The notes: generated by a model not told the origin, from the sequence alone. Numbered from the stretch's first letter, positions 7,870-16,814 are shown. The stretch: DNA of 61,800 nt from an uncultured Clostridia bacterium (GCA_937981575.1 CALJNR010000041.1:1-61800); one strand, 5' to 3'. Numbers and translations: made by a program.

Positions 7870-9162
7870 CTAAGACTTAGAAGAATGATTCTTAGAATTT
7901 GTGTCTTTAGGAGTTTCTGGGTTTTTTGATATTTTTTTTTCTTTACTATAGGATATGCTGTTGACGTTTCCTAGAGGTGAGGCGACCGAGATTTTTTTAA
8001 CAGCCAGCATTTTATCCATCCATCTATTAATCGTTAGAAGAATAATCGCGATGAGCGGAGAAGCAAAGAACATACCTAAAGGTCCCCATAAAGCGCCGCC
8101 AACGATAATACTTGAAATAATCCAAAAAGGGCTAAGGCCGATGGAGTCTCCGAGTATCTTAGGTCCTAACACAAGCCCGTCGAACTGCTGCAGCAAAAAG
8201 ATAAATCCGGCCACTGTAAGGGCAGGAAGGAATCCTTCAAATAATGTAATAAGTACAGCAGGCACCGCCCCTAGAATTGGACCAAAATATGGAATCATAT
8301 TGAAGACCCCTACAATAACAGACAGCAGCAAGGCATAAGGATTTTTGATGATAGACAGGCCAATAAAACAAATAACTCCGATGATAAAGGAATCGATAAA
8401 TTTACCAACAAAGAAACGGATAAAGATTTCATGTCCTTCTTTAAATAAGTCAATAATTTTATGAGCTGTAGATTCACTGAAGCATGTATAAGTCAGACGT
8501 TTAGTGCCTCTTGCAAATGCTTCTTTTTGCTCAAGAGCATAGAAAGAAATAACAAAGGCCATAAACCACTTAAATAAAGAAGATGTAATATTAAAAGCTT
8601 GAGATACGACGGTTGTCATAATTGTATTAACTCGTTCAGCATCAAAATACTTTTCTGGACTAAGAATATCAAAAAGCTTTGACGTATCCATTTGATAAGG
8701 TAAAGATGCAATATTGGCGTTTATAGTGCCTTCGAAGTTTTTAAGAGATGCATTAAACTCATCAATGTATTTTGGAAGCATATTTGCAAGGTCTCTGATG
8801 TTAAGAAGAATTTGCGGAATAAGGTAACGAATCATCAAAACAAGACTGCCAAATATACAAAGGTAAAGTAAAACGATAGAAAACGTACGGATTTTCTTTC
8901 TTTGTCCATCTGTTTTAGGCTTAATTAATTTTAGTAAAGTCGTTTCGAAAAAGTTCATAATAGGATTAAACAGATAAGCTATTACTAAGCCGTAAAGAAT
9001 AGGAGATAGGACAGCTTCTATTTTTTTGAAGAAGGTTATAATAGAAGGAACTATGTTATCCGTATTGGAAGAAATTCTATAAAATAAAATAGATATAACA
9101 ATAACAAAAATAGCATATAAAGAAATACGTAAGTAATTATTTGTTTCCCAAAATTTTTTCAT
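7870..9162 (-). CDS. AI-2E family transporter (PerM/YdiK type)
   Basis: This is a polytopic membrane protein of about 430 residues. Its pattern is two N-terminal membrane pairs, a long soluble loop, and a C-terminal bundle with GVFNMIPYFGPILGAVPA and the LGPKILGDSIGLSP motif typical of the AI-2 exporter-like superfamily. Substrates are mostly unproven in this family; members include Na+/H+ antiporters and permeases. I start it at ATG 9162 after GAGGTGG; an in-frame start at 9216 lies before this site. The C-terminal tail is Ser/Lys-rich. A second member of the same superfamily is ytvI at 11575. Confidence 0.9.
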   Translation of the reverse strand: MKKFWETNNYLRISLYAIFVIVISILFYRISSNTDNIVPSIITFFKKIEAVLSPILYGLVIAYLFNPIMNFFETTLLKLIKPKTDGQRKKIRTFSIVLLYLCIFGSLVLMIRYLIPQILLNIRDLANMLPKYIDEFNASLKNFEGTINANIASLPYQMDTSKLFDILSPEKYFDAERVNTIMTTVVSQAFNITSSLFKWFMAFVISFYALEQKEAFARGTKRLTYTCFSESTAHKIIDLFKEGHEIFIRFFVGKFIDSFIIGVICFIGLSIIKNPYALLLSVIVGVFNMIPYFGPILGAVPAVLITLFEGFLPALTVAGFIFLLQQFDGLVLGPKILGDSIGLSPFWIISSIIVGGALWGPLGMFFASPLIAIILLTINRWMDKMLAVKKISVASPLGNVNSISYSKEKKISKNPETPKDTNSKNHSSKS

Positions 9163-9266
9163 CTGTCCACCTCGCTTGATCATATATATGTTGATTGTAG
9201 CATACAATGAAAACAAAAAAAAGAACTAATGGAAGATAAAAAGCAGAATAAAATCTAAAAAAACAC

Positions 9267-9295
9267 TTGACATAAGAGTGAGGGTTGGCTATAAT
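9267..9295 (+). promoter_or_regulatory. Sigma-A promoter of tRNA-Leu
   Basis: TTGACA (9267-9272), a 17-base spacer and TATAAT (9290-9295) give a consensus promoter whose -10 box ends 27 bases before the tRNA. Confidence 0.9.
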
Positions 9296-9322
9296 TATAC
9301 TTGCCTGTTGGAAATTGAATAA

Positions 9323-9405
9323 GCGATTGTGGCGGAATTGGCATACGCGCTAGACTAAGGATCTAGTGGTCCTAGACCTTGGGGGTTCGAGTCCCCCCAA
9401 TCGCA
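9323..9405 (+). tRNA. tRNA-Leu (anticodon AAG)
   Basis: The acceptor arm GCGATTG pairs with CAATCGC, with A as discriminator base. The anticodon stem CTAGA/TCTAG encloses the loop CTAAGGA, giving anticodon AAG (reads CUU leucine codons). A long variable arm, as in all leucine tRNAs, precedes the T arm GGGGG-TTCGAGT-CCCCC. The 3' CCA is not encoded. Confidence 0.97.
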
Positions 9406-9408
9406 TCT

Positions 9409-9445
9409 AAACCTTGTAGCTCTTTGAGTTATGAGGTTTTTTGCT
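9409..9445 (+). terminator. Terminator of tRNA-Leu
   Basis: AAACCT (9409) pairs with AGGTTT (9434-9439), with an inner CTC/GAG stem, followed by a T-rich tail. Confidence 0.8.
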
Positions 9446-9798
9446 TTTTATAAGCTTATATTTAAGCTGTTTATACCTACTGGATCTTTTTTGAAAAATG
9501 ACCAATCCAGAAGAGAACGAGTCGAAATAGAAGAGCGATACTGGACTAGCTGATTGATGCATAGAAAGGTACGGATCTTGTGGTAAAGTATTTAATTAAG
9601 AAATAAATCCAATTAACCTTACAGCCAATAGTTGTAAGGTTTTAAATATGTGCCTAAAAACCTTCGTATCTAAGAACTATTTCGGGTTGTACGCACTAAT
9701 AATTTATCGAAAAACAATAAAAATAAATTGAAAAGAAAAAGCAAATATAGTATTATAAGTGAAAATTAATAAGATAATCTAAAAAGGGGACTATTCAT
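9446..9798. other. Non-coding stretch between tRNA-Leu and the DUF2975 gene
   Basis: No convincing gene. The only clear element is the hairpin AACCTTAC (9615-9622) with GTAAGGTT (9634-9641), followed by a T/A-rich tail, which looks like a terminator with no gene before it. A short span near 9500-9550 has a codon-like feel (KRTSRNRRAILD in one frame) but no start or length. I see no repeat of the tRNA 3' end that would mark an integrated element. Confidence 0.4.
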
Positions 9799-10263
9799 AT
9801 GAAGGTTATTGGTGAGAAATCTATTGCATCATTTGTAAAAATTCTTTTGGACATTATTTTTATCAGTGGAATAGGTGTGCTTATTTCACTTCCGGTATCT
9901 GTAAAGTGGTATTTGATGCGTATTTATGGAATGAGAGAGCAAAATAATTATTACTACTTGGTTGCACTTCTAGCTGTAACGGGCTTTTTTGCTCTTGGTA
10001 TCTTGAGAGAAATCAGAAAAATTTTTATGACCTTGAACGGCAGGGATCCTTTTGTAGTGCAGAACGTAAAGAGTTTGAATCGTATGGGAATATTTTCTTT
10101 TGTCATTGCTTTTTTCTATGTAATGAAAATTTTTATATTAAATTCTTTTTTCACCATTGTCATCTGTATGGTTTTTGTCATAGCTGGTCTTTTTTCAATT
10201 ATTTTAGCAGAAGTTTTCAGACAAGCAGTAGAAGTGAAAATGGAGAATGACTATACCATCTAA
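9799..10263 (+). CDS. DUF2975 membrane protein
   Basis: This is a 154-residue protein with four membrane segments (about residues 10-32, 50-70, 95-115 and 118-138). Between segments two and three is the motif NGRDPFVVQNVKSLNRMG, typical of DUF2975 proteins, which pair with a small YozG-like HTH regulator; that partner follows here 13 bases later. The function of the pair is not established. AAAAGGGG precedes the start with good spacing. Confidence 0.88.
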   Translation: MKVIGEKSIASFVKILLDIIFISGIGVLISLPVSVKWYLMRIYGMREQNNYYYLVALLAVTGFFALGILREIRKIFMTLNGRDPFVVQNVKSLNRMGIFSFVIAFFYVMKIFILNSFFTIVICMVFVIAGLFSIILAEVFRQAVEVKMENDYTI

Positions 10264-10276
10264 AAGGAGGCGTGGC

Positions 10277-10498
10277 ATGGCAATTATTATTAATATTGAT
10301 GTGATGATGGCTAAACGTAAAATGGGAGCTATGGAGTTGGCTAATAAAATAGGCATTACGCCTGCTAATTTATCTATTTTAAAGAATAACAAGGCAAAGG
10401 CTATACGGTTTTCAACGCTGGAGGCAATCTGTAAGGTTTTGAATTGTCAGCCGGGCGATATTATAGAGTATGTAGAAGATGACAGAGAAAACATTTAA
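10277..10498 (+). CDS. Small XRE/Cro-type HTH regulator (YozG-like)
   Basis: A 73-residue protein that is almost entirely a helix-turn-helix: GAMELANKIGITPANLSILKN is the HTH, then FSTLEAICKVLNCQPGDIIEY is the conserved tail of YozG-type regulators. I start at ATG 10277 after AAGGAGG (10264-10270). It is the standard partner of DUF2975 membrane proteins and probably controls this two-gene operon. The inverted repeats downstream could be targets, but nothing shows it. Confidence 0.9.
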   Translation: MAIIINIDVMMAKRKMGAMELANKIGITPANLSILKNNKAKAIRFSTLEAICKVLNCQPGDIIEYVEDDRENI

Positions 10499-11097
10499 GA
10501 ATCGGGTTTAGATGTTGGAAATAACGACGCTAAACGACGTGTATCGACATTGTAGTGAAAAAAATAACATTATTTTACTACACGTGTTCACAAATTATTT
10601 ACAATTTAGTCTAAAAAAATACAAAAACAGATGTTAGTATGTTGATGAACGGAATTAGTCATTTACCTATTTGTAAATGATTACAGAGATAATCTTGTTA
10701 CTTTTCCCCTAAACCCTAAATAGAAGCATGTAATGTATTACATAAATCTAACTCCCCTAAAATACGTTTAATATAAGTAACAATATTAACTCTAATAGCA
10801 AACCCTTACAAAACTCTATTTTAGCACCATATTCCCCAAATATGGTGTATTTTTTTTGCCTAGAAACAGCCTAAGCAACAGGGCTCTGGTTTCATTATTA
10901 ATAGTATTTTTGCTAAGTGAAAGAGCTGTTTAAAATCAAATAGCCTAATAGACAATATAGAACTAAGGGTATATAATATTTAGAAAAGTTAAACTTGAGC
11001 TAACTGTGAATGCTGGCAAGACAAATGGATTTTTATAATATGTATGATCCTTATTTGAGATTTGTTAATTTATTTATATTTTAAAGGGTGTGCTAAA
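10499..11097. other. 600-base non-coding stretch with inverted repeats and an orphan terminator
   Basis: No gene-sized frame. Seen directly: TGTAGT near 10550 facing ACTACA near 10576 across an A/T-rich interior; TCATTTAC/GTAAATGA (10659-10680); the palindrome ATGTAAT-GT-ATTACAT (10728-10743); two copies of CCCCTAAA near 10706 and 10754; and a strong terminator at 10825. The terminator stands more than 300 bases from the last stop codon, so a small RNA may end there. Confidence 0.45.
10825..10857 (+). terminator. Strong Rho-independent terminator without an obvious gene before it
   Basis: CACCATATT (10825-10833), a loop of about five bases, and AATATGGTG (10839-10847), then TATTTTTTTT. It is 330 bases past the HTH gene. 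Confidence 0.88.
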
Positions 11098-11436
11098 GTG
11101 AATAGGTTGGGAATGATATTTATATTAGCAGGGGTGTTCCATTTTGTTTACTCTGTTTTATTCAGAAAACATACGGCTTATTATACGAAGCCATATAAAA
11201 AAAGAAGTGAGATGAAGGTTATAAAGTTAAATGAGTTTTTAAAGCTGCAATTCTTCTCTGCATTGTTTAATGCACTCTTTCTTGTGACATATGGGGTGGT
11301 TATGATTAGATTTCAGCTTAACAATGTATTTTTTTTTCCAGGCTTGTTACTCTTTCATTTTATCAATTTTATCTTAATAGTAGTCAGCAAAAAGAAAGGA
11401 TATATTGATTATAAAGCTGGGAAACTCTATAAATAA
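11098..11436 (+). CDS. Small membrane protein of unknown function
   Basis: I do not recognise it. The 112-residue product has three hydrophobic segments: residues about 4-20, 55-75 and 80-100 (FFFPGLLLFHFINFILIVV). Between the first two is a basic loop ending in KKRSEMKVIKLNEFLKLQF, a pattern seen in small DUF3784-like membrane proteins, though I would not assign that family firmly. I prefer GTG 11098 after AAAGGGTG over the TTG at 11062. It is monocistronic, with a terminator 35 bases downstream. Confidence 0.6.
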   Translation: MNRLGMIFILAGVFHFVYSVLFRKHTAYYTKPYKKRSEMKVIKLNEFLKLQFFSALFNALFLVTYGVVMIRFQLNNVFFFPGLLLFHFINFILIVVSKKKGYIDYKAGKLYK

Positions 11437-11470
11437 CAATCTATTGTATGGCTTCGGATTTATTCATATG

Positions 11471-11505
11471 AAAAAATACATTCTTGTCATGGATGTATTT
11501 TTTTT
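11471..11505 (+). terminator. Rho-independent terminator
   Basis: AAATACAT and ATGTATTT flank a short loop, followed by a run of eight T. Confidence 0.8.
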
Positions 11506-11574
11506 GCGCAATTTTCTAAAAATGTAGTGAAGAGATTGTAGTTATGATATGATACAGGTAAAGGAGGGGTAAGT

Positions 11575-12702
11575 ATGCTTGAACAGAAAATGGAATCTTG
11601 GTATAAGAAAACAGGATATAAAATCGTTAATTTTATATTCATCGCTGCAGTAGTTTATATCATCATCAGACTGCGTATACTTAACCTGATAGCACCTTTT
11701 ATTACTGCATGGATTATGGCGAGTCTTTTAAATCCTGTGGTAACTTGGTTAAACCAAAAGGTTCGGGTGCCAAGAGGCATAGGAACTATTTTTAGTATGG
11801 CTACAATATTAAGCGGCATTTTATGGGTTATAACGTTGCTTGTTAGGCAGCTTTGGTATCAAATCATTGCCTTTACAAGCACATTTCCTGAATATAGTAA
11901 AGATCTTATAGCGGGAGCTGACAGGCTGGAGGCAAGGATTGGTTCATTCCTTAGTATTATTCCTGGGACTGATGCTTTTTCGAATCTTGATCATCTGCTG
12001 GAGCAGCTGTTAGGAGCGGTAGGCACATCACTGACAGCTAAAATACCAGGCTTGTACGATACCATTATTAAAGTTCCTAATATTATTATCTTTGTTATTG
12101 TCATGCTGATTGCAACTTTTTTTATGACAAAAGATTATTATGATATTAAACTGTTTGTTAAAGCGCAGCTTTCAGATACTGTGATAAAGAAGATTGCCAT
12201 TATGCAGCAGGGAATGGTCGGTGCATTAGGCGGATATATCAAAACACAGCTTATCTTAATGCTAATTACTTTTAGCATATGTCTTACAGGGCTTTTGTTG
12301 TTTCGTATCAATTATGCACTCTTAATCAGCTTTGTTATTGCACTTATTGATGCGCTGCCAATGTTCGGAAGCGGAGCAATTCTTTGGCCATGGGCCATCT
12401 ATAATATAATAATGGGGAATTATATGCTGGCAGTTGGACTTTTGGGGATTTATGGGGTTATTTTTGTTATGCGTCAGATCATGGAACCTAAAATCTTATC
12501 CCAGCAGATTGGTATGTATGCCCTTGTTACTGTCATGTCTATGTATATAGGCTACAAACTAATTGGTGTATTTGGGCTGATACTGGGGCCACTGGTTATG
12601 GTTGTTTTAAAAACCCTGCAAAGCATTGGCATGCTGCCGCAGTTTAAGCCTGTTAAGGATCAAATGAAGAAGGAGATAAAGGATGAAAATCGTAAACGTT
12701 AA
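11575..12702 (+). CDS. ytvI: Sporulation integral membrane protein YtvI (AI-2E superfamily)
   Basis: A 375-residue polytopic membrane protein. In Bacillus the YtvI name reflects sporulation-linked expression; the transported substrate is unknown. N-terminal membrane segments are followed by a soluble loop and a C-terminal bundle with ALIDALPMFGSGAILWPWA and the MEPKILSQQIGMYALV motif, which match YtvI better than PerM. AAAGGAGGGG stands before ATG 11575. The gene overlaps the following fumarase gene by 20 bases, giving an unusual ytvI-fumarase transcript. Confidence 0.88.
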   Translation: MLEQKMESWYKKTGYKIVNFIFIAAVVYIIIRLRILNLIAPFITAWIMASLLNPVVTWLNQKVRVPRGIGTIFSMATILSGILWVITLLVRQLWYQIIAFTSTFPEYSKDLIAGADRLEARIGSFLSIIPGTDAFSNLDHLLEQLLGAVGTSLTAKIPGLYDTIIKVPNIIIFVIVMLIATFFMTKDYYDIKLFVKAQLSDTVIKKIAIMQQGMVGALGGYIKTQLILMLITFSICLTGLLLFRINYALLISFVIALIDALPMFGSGAILWPWAIYNIIMGNYMLAVGLLGIYGVIFVMRQIMEPKILSQQIGMYALVTVMSMYIGYKLIGVFGLILGPLVMVVLKTLQSIGMLPQFKPVKDQMKKEIKDENRKR

Positions 12703-13525
12703 AGAGATAGCTGAAGCTGTTAAAAAGATGTGTATTGAAGCTAACTATTATTTGCCGGAGGATATCTATGGGGCACTTAAGGAAGGCGAAAAAAATGAAG
12801 TGAGCCCTGTGGGAAAAGATATTCTAAAAGATATATGTGTTAATGCTGATATTGCGCGGGAAGACGGCATTCCAATCTGCCAAGATACAGGAACTGCGGT
12901 TTTCTTTGTAAAGCTCGGACAAGAAGTTTATATTGAAGGAGGTCTTTTAGAAGAAGCAATCAATGAGGGTGTAAGGCAGGGTTACAAAGAGGGGTATTTG
13001 AGAAAATCTATCGTTGAAAATCCACTTTATAGAAAAAATACCGGAGATAATACGCCTGCAATCATCCACTATGAAATAACTAAGGGAGATGCACTGGAGA
13101 TTTTGATTGCACCTAAAGGAGGCGGCAGCGAGAATATGAGCAAAGTTTATATGCTAACTCCGTCACAAGGCATAGAGGGAGTGAAAAAGGCTGTTATGGA
13201 AACAGTCATTCAGGCAGGGCCTAATGCATGTCTGCCGGTGGTAGTCGGCATAGGCATCGGAGGCAATTTTGAAAAGTGTGCACTTCTTGCAAAACATGCT
13301 ATAACAAGAAATATTGGGTCTTCTAATAGTGACCCTAGGATGGCACAGCTTGAGGAGGAACTCTTTGAAGAGATTAATCGTCTTGGGATAGGGCCTCAAG
13401 GACTTGGCGGAAAAGTAACGGCACTGGCTGTACATATTGAAACATATCCTTGTCATATTGCTTCAATGCCCCTGGCTGTAAATATAGGATGTCATGTTAA
13501 CAGACATATGTCTGTTAAACTGTAA
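12683..13525 (+). CDS. fumA: Class I fumarate hydratase, alpha subunit
   Basis: This is the N-terminal subunit of the oxygen-sensitive [4Fe-4S] fumarase, which hydrates fumarate to malate. Length is 280 residues, typical of TtdA/FumA-alpha. Cluster-related cysteines lie in PICQDTGTAVFF, in NACLPVVVGIGIGG and in IGCHVNRH near the end. The GGGSENMSK loop is conserved in the family. ATG 12683 lies inside the end of ytvI after AAGGAG. It could in principle be the related L-tartrate dehydratase; fumarase is the commoner role. Confidence 0.93.
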   Translation: MKIVNVKEIAEAVKKMCIEANYYLPEDIYGALKEGEKNEVSPVGKDILKDICVNADIAREDGIPICQDTGTAVFFVKLGQEVYIEGGLLEEAINEGVRQGYKEGYLRKSIVENPLYRKNTGDNTPAIIHYEITKGDALEILIAPKGGGSENMSKVYMLTPSQGIEGVKKAVMETVIQAGPNACLPVVVGIGIGGNFEKCALLAKHAITRNIGSSNSDPRMAQLEEELFEEINRLGIGPQGLGGKVTALAVHIETYPCHIASMPLAVNIGCHVNRHMSVKL

Positions 13526-13537
13526 GGAGGATTCAAG

Positions 13538-14095
13538 ATGGATAAAAGATTACAAGTGCCTATTACTGAAGAAGAAGCTAGAAGTCTTAGGGCTGGAGAA
13601 AAGCTTCTCCTAAACGGCGTTATTTATACAGCAAGAGATGCAGCGCACAAAAGGTTGACAGAGCAGCAGGAAAAGGGAGAAATGCTGCCTGTAGATATGG
13701 AGAATATAGCCATTTATTATGCGGGGCCGGCACCTGCAAAACCAGGGCAGGTTATCGGGAGCTGCGGACCGACGACAAGCGGACGAATGGATCTTTATGC
13801 GCCTAAGCTTATGGCGTGGGGGCAGACAATGATGATAGGTAAAGGTCTTAGAAATGAAAAGGTTATCGAAGCTATGCAGAAGTATGGTGCTGTTTATGTA
13901 ACAGCTATTGGGGGAGCAGGGGCACTGCTGTCGAAATGTGTAACAGAGATGGCATGCACTGCCTATGAAGACTTAGGTGCAGAGGCTATTTATAAGCTGA
14001 CCGTCAAAGATTTTCCGGTTATTGTGACAATTGATTGCTTAGGAAACAACTTGTATGAAACTGGAAAACAAGAATATGCAGAGAAAAAGGTATAA
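13538..14095 (+). CDS. fumB: Class I fumarate hydratase, beta subunit
   Basis: This is the 185-residue C-terminal subunit pairing with the gene before it, 12 bases away. It shows RDAAHKR, IYYAGPAPAKPGQVIGSCGPTT and the IGGAGALLS motif of the family. The ribosome site TAAGGAGG overlaps the stop of the alpha subunit, so the two are tightly co-translated. Together they close a partial TCA branch or feed malate/fumarate interconversion in an anaerobe. Confidence 0.93.
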   Translation: MDKRLQVPITEEEARSLRAGEKLLLNGVIYTARDAAHKRLTEQQEKGEMLPVDMENIAIYYAGPAPAKPGQVIGSCGPTTSGRMDLYAPKLMAWGQTMMIGKGLRNEKVIEAMQKYGAVYVTAIGGAGALLSKCVTEMACTAYEDLGAEAIYKLTVKDFPVIVTIDCLGNNLYETGKQEYAEKKV

Positions 14096-14239
14096 AGATA
14101 CTAGAATTGTTATACAATTTAATATATAATTTTGAAAAAGAAACAAGTCACTAAAGAAATTATAAGAAGTGAAACGAATCAAAGCAATTCTATAAATTGC
14201 TAAATGAAAAGGTAGAGAGCCGGAAAGGAAATTTGTTAT

Positions 14240-15205
14240 ATGGAAAATACGCGTAAAAGAAAGAATATAGCAGTGATTATAGCTGCGATTGCAGGAGGAC
14301 TCATTCTCTTTGCAATAATATGGGGCGTTATAGCATGGCGGCTTATCGGGGGTGCGGGTGGTTCTTCTCTAAGAAACATAGCAGGAGATACCATTGATGT
14401 TGTTTATGTAGAAGGGGTTATAGGCGATTCAGGGTCGCTTTTTAGTGAGCCAACCTATAATCATTCTTGGACACTGGATCAAATAGATGAATTAATGTAT
14501 AGCTCTTCAAATCAAGCTATTCTCCTTTATGTCAATTCGCCAGGGGGAGGCGTTTACGAATCAGATGAGTTATACCTCAAACTTAAAGAGTACAAAGAAG
14601 TAACTGGAAGACCTGTTTATGCCTATATGGCGCAGACAGCAGCTTCAGGAGGCTACTATATATGTATGGCAGCAGATAAGGTGTATGCTAACCGTATGAC
14701 ACTCACTGGATCTATAGGGGTTATCATGTCTGCCATGGATACCACTGAGCTTGAGAAAAAAATAGGCGTAAAAACAGAAAATATTGTATCTGGCAGGAAT
14801 AAAGCCATGGGCAATCCGCTGACAGATGAGCAAAGGCAAATTCTGCAGGCTATGGTAGATGAGACCTATAATATTTTTGTGGAAATTGTTTCAGAAAATA
14901 GAAATATTGATCTCAATAAGGCGAAGGAACTTGCGGATGGAAGAATTTATTCAGCCATGCAGGCTAAAGCACTTAATCTTATTGATGAAATAGGGGACTT
15001 TAATAAAGTAGTTGACGATCTTAGAGAGGTTTATGATCTTCATGATGCAGCAGTGAATGATATCGTCAATGAAAAGACATTTTTTGATAGTTTGTTTAGT
15101 TCAACCTCTAAGAAGTTTGCCTTGTTTAATGAGTTTGCTGTGGTTAAAGAATATTTGGATGATAAGAACCATGGGAAATTAATGTACTACTATCCTTTGC
15201 AATAA
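14240..15205 (+). CDS. sppA: Signal peptide peptidase SppA (S49 family)
   Basis: Membrane-anchored Ser/Lys protease that degrades cleaved signal peptides on the outer face of the membrane. The 321-residue protein has one N-terminal membrane segment (about 9-33). The nucleophile is S136 in QTAASGGYY, and the general base is K188 in SGRNKAMGNP, as in Bacillus SppA. The substrate strand NSPGGGV and the TLTGSIGVI loop are also present. GGAAAGGAAA stands before ATG 14240. A terminator follows. Confidence 0.95.
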   Translation: MENTRKRKNIAVIIAAIAGGLILFAIIWGVIAWRLIGGAGGSSLRNIAGDTIDVVYVEGVIGDSGSLFSEPTYNHSWTLDQIDELMYSSSNQAILLYVNSPGGGVYESDELYLKLKEYKEVTGRPVYAYMAQTAASGGYYICMAADKVYANRMTLTGSIGVIMSAMDTTELEKKIGVKTENIVSGRNKAMGNPLTDEQRQILQAMVDETYNIFVEIVSENRNIDLNKAKELADGRIYSAMQAKALNLIDEIGDFNKVVDDLREVYDLHDAAVNDIVNEKTFFDSLFSSTSKKFALFNEFAVVKEYLDDKNHGKLMYYYPLQ

Positions 15206-15234
15206 AAGAGTGTTATAATAGAGAATAGACAGAT

Positions 15235-15266
15235 AAAAGGTGCACCGCATGGGAGCACCTTTTTTG
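15235..15266 (+). terminator. Terminator after sppA
   Basis: AAAAGGTGC (15235-15243) pairs with GCACCTTTT (15255-15263), followed by more T. Confidence 0.9.
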
Positions 15267-15384
15267 GGACTCTATAGTGTGAGGTGAGTACTTGATGCTC
15301 ATATTAATAGAGGGATAGGCTAAGTCATAGTGACAAGAGAGTTGATAAATGTATAAAACAATTAAGACATAGGGGGGAGCTTGG

Positions 15385-16044
15385 TTGGATAAATTTATAT
15401 ATGTTATATTATCACGCACACCAACTCGGATAGGTAAAATTATTAGATGCTGTACACATTCAGAATTTAATCATGTATCAATAAGTCTGGATGAAGATAT
15501 GCTTGAGATGTACTCTTTTGCCAGATTATCAGCTAAAAATCCTTTTGTGGGAGGCATGGTTAAAGAAAATCCTTATCGTTTTTCTCTTGGAAACAGTAAA
15601 GAGGTTAACGTTAAAATTTACCGTATTTCTGTTACACATAAACAATATGAGCAGATTACTGACTTTATTTATGAAACCTATACGGATCAGGAAAAATATT
15701 ATTATAATTTAATTGGTGTATTTAATGTGATTTTTAAAAGCAATCTGCAGGTTTATAAAACCTATATTTGTACAGAATTTGTTTCTGAGGTTTTTAAACA
15801 AGGGGATATAGCTTTGTTAGAAAAAAGATGTAATACGGTATCCTTTAAGGATTTTGAGTCAGCTTTGGCCCCTTATCTTTTTTACTCAGGGGATCTCTAT
15901 GAATATCCGTATTTATCAGAGAGCTATAAAGAAGGCTATTATTTCGAAAAAGATGACTTTTTCCAAAGGAAAGGCTTTACGAAAGAGATCGTTAATACAC
16001 TAACTGTTTTATGGATTTTAATTGAAAGATTTAATGTAAGCTGA
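15385..16044 (+). CDS. Permuted NlpC/P60-like (YiiX/YebB-type) cysteine hydrolase
   Basis: A 219-residue protein with the circularly permuted papain-like layout: an early His in HSEFNHVSISL (about residues 27-37) and a later Cys in TYICTEFVSEVF (about residue 130). These are the likely catalytic pair. Members act on peptidoglycan peptides, lipids or amide bonds; the substrate here is unknown. There is no signal peptide. The start is TTG at 15385 after AGGGGGGAG, a strong site. It is not clearly in an operon with its neighbours. Confidence 0.75.
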   Translation: MDKFIYVILSRTPTRIGKIIRCCTHSEFNHVSISLDEDMLEMYSFARLSAKNPFVGGMVKENPYRFSLGNSKEVNVKIYRISVTHKQYEQITDFIYETYTDQEKYYYNLIGVFNVIFKSNLQVYKTYICTEFVSEVFKQGDIALLEKRCNTVSFKDFESALAPYLFYSGDLYEYPYLSESYKEGYYFEKDDFFQRKGFTKEIVNTLTVLWILIERFNVS

Positions 16045-16102
16045 TAGGTTGCAAGGCTTAAGGGTATCAAAGTAAAAAGTATGGCTGAAAAGGATAATAA
16101 TA

Positions 16103-16666
16103 ATGATGACTCAGTTTAAAGCATTTCTTGAAGAAAATCCAGTTATTCCTGCTGTTAAAAATGAAGAGGAGCTGGAAAAGGCTCTGGAGACAGATGTGGG
16201 TATTATCTTTGTACTTTTTGGAGATCTTTTATCATTAGAGCACCTAGCTTATAAAATACACCAAAAGGGTAAAAAAGGGATTATCCATCTTGATTTAGTT
16301 GAGGGACTACCCAGTAAAGAGATTTCACTGCAATATATTAAAAAGAGAACGGTTTTTGATGGTATTATTAGTACAAAACCTAAACTGATACAAGCTGCTA
16401 AAAATGAAGGGCTTATTGCTGTGCAAAGAGTGTTTGTTCTAGATGGTCTTTCACTTAAAAATGCGAAGCAGCACTTTGTAAAAGAGTGTGATGCTATAGA
16501 AATGCTTCCGGGTATTTTGTTTAAAATCATCAGTGAGCTTAATAAGGCGACACATAAACCGCTTATAGCAGGAGGGCTGATATCAGATAAGGAAGATGTT
16601 TTAGAAGCTCTTAAGGCGGGGGCTATTTCTATTTCTACATCTAAAGAAGAGATTTGGCATATGTAA
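16103..16666 (+). CDS. glpP: Glycerol-responsive antiterminator GlpP
   Basis: GlpP binds leader RNA of glycerol genes in the presence of glycerol 3-phosphate and prevents termination. The 187-residue protein has the family motifs: NPVIPAVKNEEEL at the N-terminus, the IHLDLVEGL strand, DGIISTKP, and the C-terminal AGGLISDKEDVLEALKAGA phosphate-binding region with SISTS. It lies directly before glpK, whose leader contains a terminator, and a second terminator precedes the oxidase unit. Two adjacent ATG codons (16103, 16106) are possible starts. Confidence 0.95.
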   Translation: MMTQFKAFLEENPVIPAVKNEEELEKALETDVGIIFVLFGDLLSLEHLAYKIHQKGKKGIIHLDLVEGLPSKEISLQYIKKRTVFDGIISTKPKLIQAAKNEGLIAVQRVFVLDGLSLKNAKQHFVKECDAIEMLPGILFKIISELNKATHKPLIAGGLISDKEDVLEALKAGAISISTSKEEIWHM

Positions 16667-16681
16667 TATGCGCTTAGGAAA

Positions 16682-16710
16682 TTGACTTTATACCAAGTAG
16701 ACTGTATAAT
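16682..16710 (+). promoter_or_regulatory. Sigma-A promoter of glpK
   Basis: TTGACT (16682-16687), a 17-base spacer and TATAAT (16705-16710). Transcription would start near 16717, leaving a leader of about 100 bases that holds a terminator. Confidence 0.85.
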
Positions 16711-16728
16711 TTGATTAATAGAAAATAT

Positions 16729-16786
16729 TGCACAGAGATAAAAAGAGATGCGTGAAAAATAGAACTTTATTTTTTGCGCTTTTTTG
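16729..16786 (+). promoter_or_regulatory. glpK leader: putative GlpP site and terminator
   Basis: The leader carries TGCACAGAGATAAAAAGAG (16729-16747), then a stem of 11 pairs (16750-16760 with 16769-16779, two G-T wobbles) followed by six T. With glpP next door this fits GlpP-controlled antitermination. A similar purine-rich motif, TGCGAGAGAATAAGAG at 18467-18482, precedes the next glycerol unit's terminator. The assignment of the GlpP contact is inference. Confidence 0.7.
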
Positions 16787-16814
16787 TTGCCAAACTATTT
16801 GAGAGGAGTATTTT

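Noticed and set aside
9446..9650. tRNA-Leu as integration site with decayed coding bits
   Set aside because: No direct repeat of the tRNA 3' end, no integrase and only very short frames.
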